Shown one piece after another: positions 1-7,576 of a stretch of 64,000 nt of DNA. Both the position numbers and the translations under genes were made by a program. The stretch's first letter is position 1; each line of letters starts with the position of its first letter. A model generated the notes under the pieces. That model was not told where the DNA came from and searched no databases. It saw nothing but the letters and a program-made list of their open reading frames with translations. Source of the stretch: Streptomyces sp. NBC_01549 (lineage in GTDB: Bacteria; Actinomycetota; Actinomycetes; Streptomycetales; Streptomycetaceae); assembly GCF_026339955.1 (NCBI RefSeq), contig NZ_JAPEPW010000001.1, forward strand, positions 6,593,001 to 6,657,000. Direction: 5' to 3'.

Positions 1-2
1 AG

Positions 3-632
3 CACGCCCTCTACTACTGGATCCGCTGCGGACGGCTGACCGCGCGCAAGGACGTCGGGGGCCGCTGGTGCATCCCTTGGGACGACCAGGTCGAAGCCGA
101 CTGCCGGGACTGGATCACCCACCCCGAGCAGTTCATGCCCACCGGGCGCCGCCCACTGCCCGCCGAGGCCGCCCGAGCCGACGAGATCAGCATTCCCGAA
201 GCAGCAGCCCGCCTCGGAGTCCTCGACGCGGCCGTGCGCTACCAAGTACGTATCGGACGCCTGCCCGCACATCGCACTCCCAGCGGCCGCATCGCCATCC
301 CCTGGAACGACCAGGTCGAGGCCGCGTTGCGGGCCGACCTGGACCGGCCCAAACACTCCGGCCCCACCGGCCCCGGCAGTCACCCACTGCCCGACACCAC
401 CACCGCACGCGGCGAACTGAGCGTCCAGCAGGTCGCCGACCGGCTCGGCGTCCGCGCCGGCGCGGTCTACTACTGGATCGCCCGCCACCGCCTGGACGCC
501 CACCGCGCCGCCGACGGCCGCCTGAGCATCCCCTGGACCAGCGACAACGAGGCCGCCGGTCTCCAACTCGCCGCCCAGACCATGAAATCCGACCTCACAA
601 CCCGAACACCCACAGCAGGAGGGGCAGTATGA
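3..632 (+). CDS. Partial helix-turn-helix repeat protein, probably the C-terminus of a recombinase or regulator
   Basis: This reading frame is open from the left window edge, so the start is missing. It ends in TGA at 630-632. The visible part contains three related units, each a short HTH followed by a conserved basic stretch: around 3-110 (ALYYWIRCGRL), 186-330 (AVRYQVRIGRL, then IAIPWNDQVEA) and 415-555 (AVYYWIARHRL, then LSIPW). Each resembles an excisionase or MerR-like HTH. Repeats of this kind occur at the C-terminus of some Streptomyces recombinase-family proteins, but no catalytic domain is visible, so this assignment is an inference. The stop lies 8 bp before the group II intron reverse transcriptase fragment, so the 3' end of this gene may be the intron insertion point. 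An ATG at 135 lies inside the repeat array and is unlikely to be the true start. Confidence 0.6.
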   Translation, partial: HALYYWIRCGRLTARKDVGGRWCIPWDDQVEADCRDWITHPEQFMPTGRRPLPAEAARADEISIPEAAARLGVLDAAVRYQVRIGRLPAHRTPSGRIAIPWNDQVEAALRADLDRPKHSGPTGPGSHPLPDTTTARGELSVQQVADRLGVRAGAVYYWIARHRLDAHRAADGRLSIPWTSDNEAAGLQLAAQTMKSDLTTRTPTAGGAV

Positions 633-639
633 AGCCACC

Positions 640-1653
640 ATGCCGACGGTCGCGGACAGAATCGCGCAGACTGCGGCGGCCATGGTCCTGGAGCCGGAGG
701 TGGAACCGATGTTCCACCCCGATTCTTATGGATACCGGCCGCGCAGAAGCGCGCTGGACGCGGTCGCGGCCTGTCGGGAGCGGTGCTGGAGGACGAACTG
801 GACGGTCGATATCGACATCCAGGGGTTCTTCGACAACCTCGACCACGACCTGGTCCTCAAGGCGGTGGCCCACCACACCGACCAGCGGTGGATTCTGCTG
901 TATGTGGAGCGCTGGCTGAAGGCTCCGCTGCGGCACAAGAGTGGCGAACTGGTCGCGCGGGATCGTGGGAGTCCCCAGGGCTCGGCGATCTCGCCCCTGT
1001 TGGCGAACCTGTTCATGCACTACGCGTTCGACACCTGGATGGATCGGGTCTTCCCGGGTGTCCGGTTCGAGCGCTACTGCGACGACATGGTGGTTCACTG
1101 CCGCACCGAGGCCGAGGCGCACCAGGTGCGTCAGGCGATCGGCCAGCGGCTGGCCGAGTGCGGGGGCTTGCGGCTGCATCCCGACAAGACCCGCATCGTG
1201 TACTGCAAGGATGGCAAGAGGCGTGGTTCGTACGAGCACGTCTCGTTCACCTTCCTCGGGTACACGTTCCGCTCGCGGAAAGTCCGGTCGAGGACGGGGA
1301 GTTACTTCTTCGGCTTCAACCCGGCGATCAGCGACGAGGCGGCCAAGCGCATCCGGGCACAGATCCGCCGATGGCGGCTGCACTTGCGCAGTGGGTCGTC
1401 CCTGGCAGACCTTGCACGGGAGATCAATCCCGTCGTGCGGGGATGGATCAGCTACTACGGGCGGTTCTATCCGTCCGCGTTGGTCCCGAGCCTGAAGGGC
1501 ATCGATCAGTATCTGATGCGATGGGCCGTGCAGAAGTACAAGCGGCTCCGGCGTCGCCGGAGCCGGGCATGGCAGGGCTTGGAGAAGACCGCCAAGCTCT
1601 ACCCGGGGCTCTTCGCCCACTGGAAACTCCTCCGGCCTCGAACGACCGGGTGA
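640..1653 (+). pseudogene. ltrA: Group II intron reverse transcriptase/maturase, N-terminally truncated
   Basis: The 337-residue product starts inside the RT2 block: PTVADRIAQ normally follows RPLGI in these enzymes. The RT0 and RT1 finger regions, roughly the first 80-100 residues, are therefore missing. Remaining blocks are in order: RT3 around DIDIQGFFDN (residues 58-67), RT4 GSPQGSAISPLLANL (near 109-123), RT5 with the catalytic YCDD (near 147-150) and RT7 FLGYTF. A group II maturase-specific (GIIM) domain follows, with VVRGWISYYGRFYP. No HNH endonuclease domain is present. YCDD replaces the commoner YADD but keeps both aspartates. The ATG at 640 replaces an isoleucine codon of the parent protein, so it may be fortuitous. 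Loss of the fingers makes independent activity unlikely. Confidence 0.8.
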
Positions 1654-1656
1654 TGG

Positions 1657-1690
1657 GAGCCGTGTGAATCGAGAGGTTCACGCACGGTTC
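1657..1690 (+). ncRNA. Group II intron domain V
   Basis: This is a 34-nt hairpin of canonical domain V size. The lower stem pairs GAGCCGT (1657-1663) with ACGGTTC (1684-1690), with a 2-nt bulge at 1682-1683. The upper stem is GTGAATC/GGTTCAC and is capped by a GAGA (GNRA) tetraloop. The catalytic AGC triad sits at 1658-1660. It follows the maturase frame directly, as expected. Confidence 0.85.
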
Positions 1691-1731
1691 TGAGAGAGCC
1701 GGGAGGTGAGATCCCTCCCGGCTACTCGCTA
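1691..1731 (+). ncRNA. Group II intron domain VI with candidate branch-point A
   Basis: A strong hairpin pairs AGCCGGGAGG with CCTCCCGGCT. A closing GAG/CTC extension leaves A1724 unpaired on the 3' side, which is the expected position of the branch-point adenosine. The sequence after it does not show an obvious AY 3' splice end, so the exact intron end is unclear. Confidence 0.6.
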
Positions 1732-1758
1732 GTGCTCAGACGGTCGCATCCTCCGGAG

Positions 1759-1902
1759 TCATCCCGTCCGCTCCTCCGAGGCGATGCTGTCCGGGCCGGC
1801 GTGGGTCTTGAGGAGGAAGTCGAACTCCATCGTCCTGTAGGGGGCCTTGAAGCCGTGGGCGGCGATGTCCTTCGGGTCGTCATGCAGGACGGTGTCGGAC
1901 AT
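1759..1902 (-). CDS. Small hypothetical protein (47 aa)
   Basis: The ATG at 1902 follows a GGTGAG ribosome-binding-like sequence, and the frame stops at TGA (1759-1761). The product begins MSDTVLHDDP and contains KAPYRTMEFDFLLK. It has no Cys, no hydrophobic segment and no motif I recognise. It lies between the intron remnant and the decayed mosaic, and it is also readable as the tail of a longer open frame from 2850, so it could be another relic. No function is proposed. Confidence 0.35.
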   Translation of the reverse strand: MSDTVLHDDPKDIAAHGFKAPYRTMEFDFLLKTHAGPDSIASEERTG

Positions 1903-2406
1903 GCTCACCGTACCACTGGAAGTGGATAATGCGTTCCGATTCGCTGGTTGGGCGGTGCGGGTTATGTCGGGGTGGTGAGACTGGGGGCGCGCTCGGCGGG
2001 CACCTGTACATCGGCGGGAGCCTCTTCCGTGTCCAGCCCGGCAGTGAACTTGCTGAAGCGCTCGCGCAGATCGGCGATTCGGTGGTGGCGGATGGTGAAG
2101 CTGATCGCCGAGTGGATGGGGGCGCGAGTCCTTACTGTGATCCCAGGACTCGACACGGGGCCGGTCCGCCGCCCCAGTAGCTGTTCGTGACACCAGCTCA
2201 CCGCACGGGCCCCGGTCTGCGTTGGAGCTGAAGGCTTGGGCATCACGAGGGGTCGCCATGCGGCAGGCCCGCACCACATTCACCAACGAGTGGTCAAGTG
2301 GGCAGTATGGATGGACGACGCCAACCGGTGGATCGCCCCGGTGCTCGGCCTTCCCGAACTCCCCTTCGTGGACTTCGGCGACGCACTGCTCCAGGACCGG
2401 CCCGAC
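1903..2406. other. Degenerate stretch without a convincing gene
   Basis: About 500 bp between the small ORF and the folP fragment. Several frames are open on both strands, but none has a recognisable family. A minus-strand frame at 1962-2279 has a protein-like composition (for example HHRIADLRERFSKFTAGLD) yet no identifiable domain. Given the neighbouring fragments, this is most likely further gene debris. Confidence 0.5.
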
Positions 2407-2610
2407 GGGGTCTGCCAACAGCGTCCAGTCGTTCTCGCGGGTCTTGGCGAAGCCCAGCCCTGGGTCGACGATCACCTGGGAGAGGTCGACCCCGGCGGAC
2501 ACCACGATGACCATCTGGTGTTCGACTTCCTTGACGACCTCGCACTCGTCGTCGTAGTCGGCCAGGTCGTCCATGCCCGCGGACTGCCCGCGCCAGTGGC
2601 CTGGTTCGGC
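2407..2610 (-). pseudogene. folP: Internal fragment of dihydropteroate synthase
   Basis: About 68 residues on the minus strand match the central part of dihydropteroate synthase (DHPS, folate pathway). In order they show HWRGQSAGMDDLADYDD, a helix EVVKEVE, and VDPGLGFAKTRENDW, which is the pterin/pABA-site region of the family. The N-terminal GTPDSF region and the C-terminal SRK..G motif are absent, so this cannot be functional. It is fused in frame to an IS5-type transposase fragment on its 5' side, which gives a misleading 363-residue open frame (1759-2850). Confidence 0.7.
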
Positions 2611-2616
2611 CCCCGG

Positions 2617-2836
2617 CCAGCCCCCTTTTGAACAACCGCCAGCCGGGGGCGCCCTCCTCGAGCCGGCTGCATGCTGGTGAGCCCACACCGCTGTCGAGTC
2701 CACCGACACGTCCCAGTCGATGCCGCCCGCGGCGTCCTCGGCCGCCTGGATGCGAGGCAGCAGCATCGCCCAGGTTCCATCGGCTGACCATCGGCGATGA
2801 CGTCTATAGACCGTCTCCCACCTACAGCCAGCCTGA
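2617..2836 (-). pseudogene. IS5-family transposase fragment
   Basis: The minus-strand frame contains RHRRWSADGTW, then IDWDVSVDSTAVWAHQHAAG. This is the block around the first catalytic Asp of IS5-family DDE transposases. About 70 residues survive; the N-terminal domain and the rest of the DDE domain are missing. It abuts the folP fragment at about 2611-2617. No terminal inverted repeats were recognised. Confidence 0.75.
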
Positions 2837-2849
2837 TGCCCACACCCCA

Positions 2850-2862
2850 CTCACGTCGTGAG
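2850..2862. terminator. Small palindrome downstream of the DUF4142 gene
   Basis: CTCACGTCGTGAG is a perfect short palindrome with 5-bp arms. It lies 17 bp beyond the stop of the minus-strand DUF4142 gene. It could be a weak terminator or a protein site; it is too short to decide. Confidence 0.25.
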
Positions 2863-2878
2863 ATCCGAGAAACAGCGC

Positions 2879-3637
2879 CTACCCGCCGTTGGCGGACTGG
2901 CCGTTCAAGGCCGGGCCCAGGTCCACCGGGGTGGACGTGGCGTTCGGCGGCGGAGCGAGGACGATCGGGGGCTGGCCGGCGGGCGGGACCGGCGGGGTCA
3001 TGTCCGACTTGGGCAGCTTCGGCGGGGTGGTCTGCTTGAACAGCGTGGTGTCGAAGTCGATCAGGCCGGTCTTCTCCATCACCGTGATGTGATCCAGGAC
3101 GGTGTCGTTGGCCTGGTCGGCCAGGGCGCGCACCAGCGTGTTCTTCGTCGTCGAGCGGATCTTTGCCACGGTGTTGAAGATCGAACCGTGCGTCTGGCGA
3201 AGAATGTTGGCGAAGTCGATGTCGAACTGCTTGCCGCTGTCCGCCTTGAGGGTGGTGACGAAACCTTCCTGCTGCGGACTGGCCACGTTGGGCAGCGTCA
3301 CGTTCAGCATCGGCGCGATCTTGCGGCAGGTCTCGTCCAGCGCCGCGTGCCCGTCGATCAGGTGCTGACTGGCGGTGAGGACCCCCTTGCTCTGTCCCTT
3401 CTGGAGCCCGATCTGCCCCACCGGGTGCTCCCACAGGCCGGCAGCGCGCACCGCCACCACGAAGGCCCTGTCTCCCTCGGTCAACGGCCCCCACTGGGTG
3501 TTGGCAATGATCCGGTCGTTCGAGGTCGACACGGTGTCAACTCCGAGCATCGACGGGTAGATCAGTGCGCCAAGTGTCAGGGCCAGCGCGCCCCCTACGA
3601 AGATACCGCCCACCATGTTCAGCGAACGCTGCACCAT
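2879..3637 (-). CDS. DUF4142 domain protein, membrane-anchored
   Basis: The 252-residue product starts with a hydrophobic segment (about residues 8-30, IFVGGALALTLGALIYPSML), consistent with a signal anchor. A DUF4142 ferritin-like helical domain follows at about residues 55-195 (DRAFVVAVRAAGLWEHPVGQ, then HLIDGHAALDETC, then ANILRQTHGSIF). The C-terminal 55 residues are proline-rich. Family members are extracytoplasmic proteins of unknown function. AGGAGGA lies directly against the ATG at 3637, so the GTG codon immediately downstream may be the real start. The gene seems intact inside a region of debris and has no operon partners. Confidence 0.8.
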   Translation of the reverse strand: MVQRSLNMVGGIFVGGALALTLGALIYPSMLGVDTVSTSNDRIIANTQWGPLTEGDRAFVVAVRAAGLWEHPVGQIGLQKGQSKGVLTASQHLIDGHAALDETCRKIAPMLNVTLPNVASPQQEGFVTTLKADSGKQFDIDFANILRQTHGSIFNTVAKIRSTTKNTLVRALADQANDTVLDHITVMEKTGLIDFDTTLFKQTTPPKLPKSDMTPPVPPAGQPPIVLAPPPNATSTPVDLGPALNGQSANGG

Positions 3638-3884
3638 TCCTCCTGCCCGTCAAGAAATCCGCCGATCCGTCATCGCCCGACTGGGGCGGACGAAGACCAT
3701 TACGCGCGCGGTGCCGTTCAGGTTCACCCGGCCTGGAAAAAGGGTTCATGAACGGCGCGCGGGAAGGGCGTGAGTGTGCGGGACGACGACACGCGGCGTC
3801 TTCGGATGTTCCGGGTGTCAGGCGGGTTCAGGGCGAGCATGGCCGGGCAGTGCGGGTGTCCTGCGGCGCGACCAGGAGCTGGGG
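3638..3884. other. Short gap, nothing recognised
   Basis: This segment separates the divergent DUF4142 gene from the next debris. It should contain the DUF4142 promoter. No convincing coding sequence or repeat was seen. Confidence 0.4.
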
Positions 3885-3993
3885 GTCGGCAGATCAGGCG
3901 TCAGCGCGCTGCCCGGTTCCACGAAGCTGACCAGCCCGGCTTCGGCGATCGGGCGCACCGAGTCCTCGAACACGGCGGTGACGTCCATCATTC
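3885..3993 (-). pseudogene. Remnant of an MBL-fold metallo-hydrolase
   Basis: On the minus strand about 33 residues read VTAVFEDSVRPIAEAGLV, then SFVEPGSALTPDL. This resembles the segment just before the PTPGHTPG motif in MBL-fold hydrolases, where the form is fxdSVxPixeAGLV. The PTPGHTPG motif itself and all metal ligands are missing. The fragment is flanked by other gene remnants. Confidence 0.45.
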
Positions 3994-4011
3994 TGCGCGG
4001 CGGAGAGCCGC

Positions 4012-4200
4012 GAGCGGAAGATCACCACGGTCGAGGACCTGGAGTGGACCCGCCGGTACCACGACCACGACCCCGACCCGGACCGCCGCGCCTTCGGCGG
4101 CCGTGCCGTGATCACCCTGGACGACGGCTCGGTGATCGACGACGAGCTCGCGGTCGCCGACGCTCACCCGGCCGGGGGCCGTCCCTTCGACCGCCCCGCC
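4012..4200 (+). pseudogene. prpD: C-terminal remnant of an MmgE/PrpD-family protein
   Basis: The frame reads KITTVEDLEWTRRYHDHDPD, then FGGRAVITLDDGSVIDDEL and ADAHPAGGRPFDR. This matches the C-terminal part of MmgE/PrpD (2-methylcitrate dehydratase) proteins. It runs in frame into an scfR-type regulator with no stop between, at about 4200. Only about 60 residues of a family of roughly 450-500 residues survive. Confidence 0.6.
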
Positions 4201-5306
4201 TATACGGCCATTGCCCAGGTCCTGCTCGATCTCGGCCGCCGCAACCAGCTCCTGGCCGAACGGCTCGCCGGTACGGCCGACGGCCGAGACGCCGGACGGG
4301 AGGCCCCCCGCTTGCCGCACGAGGAGATCCGCGACTTCTTCTACCGCCGCCAGAACTACGTGCACGACACCGACCTCGCGGCAGAACGGCTGGCCGAGGA
4401 GATCGGCGTCCGCCCGGGCGAGGTCGTAAGGGCCCTCGGCGCGCGCCTCACCGACCGGCATGGCGTGCGACTGGCGGCCGAGACCGGCGAGCGCCTGCAC
4501 CACTACGACGAGCCGAGCCGGACCCTGTTCCTGTCCACCCGCCTGCGTCCCGGCCAGCGCGCGCTCCGCATGGCCACTCAGCTGGCCCTGCTCGAATACG
4601 GCGACGAACTGGACCGCCAGGCCGGCGAGGACTTCCCGCCCGGTTCCTCTGCCCGTGACCTGGCCCGCATCGGCATCGCCAACTACTGCGCGGCGGCGCT
4701 GATTCTGCCGTACACCGCCTTTCACTCGGCCGCAGAAGAGGTCCGCTACGACATCGAACGCCTCACCGACCGCTACGGCCTCGGCTACGAGATTGTCTGC
4801 CACCGGCTCAGCACTCTGCAACGCCCGCGACTGCGCGGCGTACCCTTCTCCTTCGTCCGCGTCGACCGCGCCGGCAACCTGTCCAAACGGCAGTCCGCCA
4901 CCGGTTTCCACTTTTCCCGGGCGGGCGGCACCTGCCCGTTGTGGAACGTCTACGAGGCGTTCGCCGACCCCGGCCGCATCCATGTCCAGATCGCCGAGAT
5001 GCCCGACGGGCAGCGCTACCTCTGGACGGCTCGCGCGATCACCGGTACCGCGGCGGCTGGGGCGAACCCGGCAAGACCTTCGCCATCGGTCTCGGCTGCG
5101 AGATCCGTCACGCCCACCGCCTCGTCTACTCCGACGGCCTCGACCTGTCCAGCCCCTCCGCCGCTACCCCCATCGGCATGGGCTGCCGCGTCTGCGAACG
5201 CCTCGACTGCCCCCAGCGCGCCGCACCGCCACTCGGCCAGCTCCTGCGGATCGACGAGAACACCAGCACGTTCGTCCCGTATCCAGTGACGGATCGCACG
5301 AACTGA
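4201..5306 (+). pseudogene. ScfR/RamB-type short-chain fatty acid regulator, N-terminally truncated and frameshifted
   Basis: The sequence matches XRE-family regulators of short-chain acyl metabolism with an IrrE-like (DUF955) core and a C-terminal DUF2083 domain. Visible blocks are IRDFFYRRQNYVHDTDLAAE, LRPGQRALRMATQLALLE, IANYCAAALILPYTAFHSAA, RLSTLQRPRLRGVPFSFVRV and TGFHFSRAGGTCPLWNVYEA. The N-terminal HTH is missing and is replaced by a prpD fragment. Near 5041-5045 the frame shifts: WTARAIT continues in frame 1 as nonsense, whereas GGWGEPGKTFAIGLGCE and GMGCRVCERLDCPQRAAPP continue in frame 3 to the stop at 5306. One lost C in an ACCCGG run would explain it. In intact genomes such regulators often neighbour propionate genes, so prpD and this gene were probably adjacent before a deletion. 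Confidence 0.8.
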
Positions 5307-5334
5307 CCGTACGACGGGCTTGATAGCCTCATCA

Positions 5335-5492
5335 GGCCAGTCGAGCCACACCCGAGGCCAGGGAATCCGGTGCGAATCCGGAACTGACGCGCAGCGGTGA
5401 GGGGGACGGGCGGGGCACAGAACGCCACTGGGAGACCGGGAAGGCGCCCTGTCCGGACGAACCCGAGTCCGAAGACCTGCTGGCACCTTCGC
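5335..5492 (+). promoter_or_regulatory. Cobalamin (B12) riboswitch
   Basis: The leader holds the conserved cobalamin riboswitch elements in order: GGGAATCCGGTGCGAATCCG (5361-5380), AACTGACGCGCAGCGG, GCCACTGGGAG with GGGAAGGC, and the B12 box GAGTCCGAAGACCTGCTGGC (5465-5484). It ends about 60 bp before the start of the substrate-binding lipoprotein gene. Binding of adenosylcobalamin is expected to repress the downstream transport operon. Outer helix limits are approximate. Confidence 0.9.
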
Positions 5493-5552
5493 GTCCCGCG
5501 CGGAGGGACGTCCGTAGGCCAGGCTCCGCGTACGAGCCCCGACCCCCGAGGC

Positions 5553-6587
5553 ATGCCCGTGCTCCGCACCCCCGCACTTCTCCTCGCATCCGCCGTGCTG
5601 CTCACCGCCTGCGGCGGCTCGAAGAGCGGCACCGATGACCCCGGGAAGTCCGCCGCCGCGGGCTACCCAGTGACCATCGACAACTGCGGCCACAAGGTCA
5701 CCTTGAAGTCGGCCCCGAAGCGGGCCGTCTCCCTGAACCAGGGCACCACGGAGATCCTGCTCTCCCTCGGTCTCGCCGAACGCATGGCCGGCACAGCGAC
5801 CTGGACCGACCCGGTGATGAAGAGGCTGGGGAAGGCCAACGCGTCCGTGCCACGGCTCGCGGACAACGCGCCCTCCTTCGAGAGGGTCCTGGACGCCGAA
5901 CCCGACTTCGTCACCGCGGCGTTCGTCTCCACCCTCGGCAAGGGTGGCGTAGCCACTGGGTCGCAGTTCGAGAAGCTGGGCGTTCCGACGTACGTCTCGC
6001 CCTCCGACTGTTCGGCGGGCAAGGACAACGACGGCGGTGGCGACGGATCGCGAAGCACACCGCTCACACTCGACGTCACGTACGACGAAATACGTGACCT
6101 GGCACGGGCGTTCGGCATTGAGGAACGCGGCGAGAAACTCGTCGCCGAGCTGCGGCAGCGGGTGCGCCAAGCAACCGCCGGGCTGCACGCCTCCGACGTC
6201 TCCCTCATGTACTGGTTCGCCAACTCCCAGTCGCCCTACTTGGCCGGCTGCTGTGGCGCGCCGGGCGCCATCACCCGCGCGGTCGGCGCGAAGAATGCCT
6301 TCGACGACACCCACGACGAGTGGCCCCAGATCAGCTGGGAGACCGTCGCCGACCGCGACCCCGGCGTCATCGTGATCGGCGACCTGACCCGCAAGCAGCA
6401 GACCGCGGAGACTGCGCAGGCCAAGATCCATTTCCTGGAGACCAACCCCGCCACCCGCAACCTGACCGCGGTGAAGAAGAAGCGGTACGTCCTGCTGAGC
6501 GGGCAGGCGATGAACCCGTCCATCCGTACCGTCGAAGGGATCGAGAAGGTCGCCGCCGGGCTGCGGGACTTCGGGCTCGCCAAGTGA
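5553..6587 (+). CDS. ABC transporter substrate-binding lipoprotein, probably for a cobalamin-type compound
   Basis: The 344-residue product has a lipoprotein signal peptide (ALLLASAVLLTACGG, lipobox LTAC, Cys at about residue 20). A class III (BtuF/FepB-like) binding domain follows, with VTLKSAPKRAVSLNQGTTEI at its start. ATG 5553 is chosen because the lipoprotein signal starts there; the frame is open further upstream, through the riboswitch. It is the first gene after a cobalamin riboswitch and overlaps the permease start by 4 bp (GTGA). The riboswitch argues for cobalamin or a corrinoid. Actinobacterial cassettes of similar layout have been proposed to carry the F420 precursor, which remains an alternative. 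Confidence 0.8.
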   Translation: MPVLRTPALLLASAVLLTACGGSKSGTDDPGKSAAAGYPVTIDNCGHKVTLKSAPKRAVSLNQGTTEILLSLGLAERMAGTATWTDPVMKRLGKANASVPRLADNAPSFERVLDAEPDFVTAAFVSTLGKGGVATGSQFEKLGVPTYVSPSDCSAGKDNDGGGDGSRSTPLTLDVTYDEIRDLARAFGIEERGEKLVAELRQRVRQATAGLHASDVSLMYWFANSQSPYLAGCCGAPGAITRAVGAKNAFDDTHDEWPQISWETVADRDPGVIVIGDLTRKQQTAETAQAKIHFLETNPATRNLTAVKKKRYVLLSGQAMNPSIRTVEGIEKVAAGLRDFGLAK

Positions 6588-7576
6588 GCACCCGTCTCCT
6601 GCTGATGACCGGCGGCGGACTGGTCGCGTTGCTCGCGTCGGTCGCCGTCGCCGTGACGATCGGGCCCGCCGACATCTCCACGGGCGACGTGTGGGCGTCC
6701 GTCGCGGCCCATCTGGGGTTCGGTGACAGCACGTTGGCACCGCTGCGCGACGGCATCGTGTGGAACCTGCGTATGCCCCGCACCCTGCTCGCCGCCGTGT
6801 GCGGGGCCGTCATGCAGTCGCTGCTGCGCAACCCGCTGGCCGATCCGTTCGTGCTCGGGGTGTCCTCCGGTGCGGCCACGGGAGCAGTCGCCGTGGTCGT
6901 GCTGGGGGTGGGCGGGGGAGTCGTGTCTGTGTCGGCGGGCGCCTTCCTCGGCGCGCTGCTCTCCTTCGTGCTTGTGCTGCTGCTCAGCCACATCCTCGGC
7001 GACAGTGTCGACCGTGTGGTGCTGTCCGGGGTCGCGGCCATGCAAATGTTCTCCGCGCTGACCTCGTTCATCGTGCTGACCTCCGCCGACGCTGAGACCA
7101 CTCGGGGAGTGCTGTTCTGGATGCTGGGTTCCCTCACGGGTGCCGACAGGGACCAGGTGCTGCTCTGCACGGTCGCCCTGGCCGTCGTCCTCCTGGTCTG
7201 TCTCGGCCACGCCCGCACCCTGGACGCGTTTGCCTTCGGAGAGGAGACCGCCGCCTCACTCGGAGTCCGCGTCGCCCGCACCCGGCTGATCCTGCTGTGC
7301 GTGACCGCGCTGCTCACCGCAGCCCTGGTCAGCTGTGCCGGCGCCATCGGCTTCGTCGGCCTGGTCCTGCCCCACGCGACCCGTGCCCTCACCGGTTCCG
7401 GGCACGCCCGCCTCCTGCCGGTCACGGCGCTGACCGGAGCGGTCTTCATGGTGTGGGTGGACACCGTCGCCCGTACCGTCCTCGACCCCCAGGAGGTCCC
7501 GGTGGGCGTGGTGACGTCCCTGATCGGTGTGCCGGCGTTCGTGGCCGTGCTCTACCGCGGACGGAGAAGAGTATGA
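6584..7576 (+). CDS. FecCD-family ABC transporter permease
   Basis: The 330-residue inner-membrane permease has about nine hydrophobic segments and the family motifs RNPLADPFVLGVSSGA and IGFVGLVLPHATRAL. The GTG start at 6584 overlaps the upstream stop. The expected stretch LLAAxxGAxLAxxGAVMQ is short here: it reads LLAAVCGAVMQ. About seven residues normally between two GA repeats seem absent, possibly an in-frame deletion. Whether that harms membrane insertion cannot be judged from sequence. The stop overlaps the ATPase start (ATGA). Confidence 0.85.
   Translation: MSTRLLLMTGGGLVALLASVAVAVTIGPADISTGDVWASVAAHLGFGDSTLAPLRDGIVWNLRMPRTLLAAVCGAVMQSLLRNPLADPFVLGVSSGAATGAVAVVVLGVGGGVVSVSAGAFLGALLSFVLVLLLSHILGDSVDRVVLSGVAAMQMFSALTSFIVLTSADAETTRGVLFWMLGSLTGADRDQVLLCTVALAVVLLVCLGHARTLDAFAFGEETAASLGVRVARTRLILLCVTALLTAALVSCAGAIGFVGLVLPHATRALTGSGHARLLPVTALTGAVFMVWVDTVARTVLDPQEVPVGVVTSLIGVPAFVAVLYRGRRRV

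Larger units (their letters stand above)
633..1731 (+). mobile_element. 5'-truncated group II intron remnant
   Basis: The segment carries the distal part of an intron-encoded reverse transcriptase/maturase, followed by recognisable ribozyme domains V and VI. No domains I-IV are present upstream, because another gene's coding sequence runs up to position 632. Truncation at the 5' side with an intact 3' side is what an incomplete target-primed reverse transcription would leave. The 3' boundary is uncertain; it is set here just after the domain VI hairpin. Confidence 0.75.

Noticed and set aside
640..1653. Reverse transcriptase as a defence (DRT) or retron enzyme
   Set aside because: The maturase-specific domain and the adjacent domain V and VI hairpins show it is a group II intron protein.
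1759..2850. 363-residue ORF as one real protein
   Set aside because: It is a run-on of an IS5 fragment, a folP fragment and unassigned DNA; the parts belong to different families.
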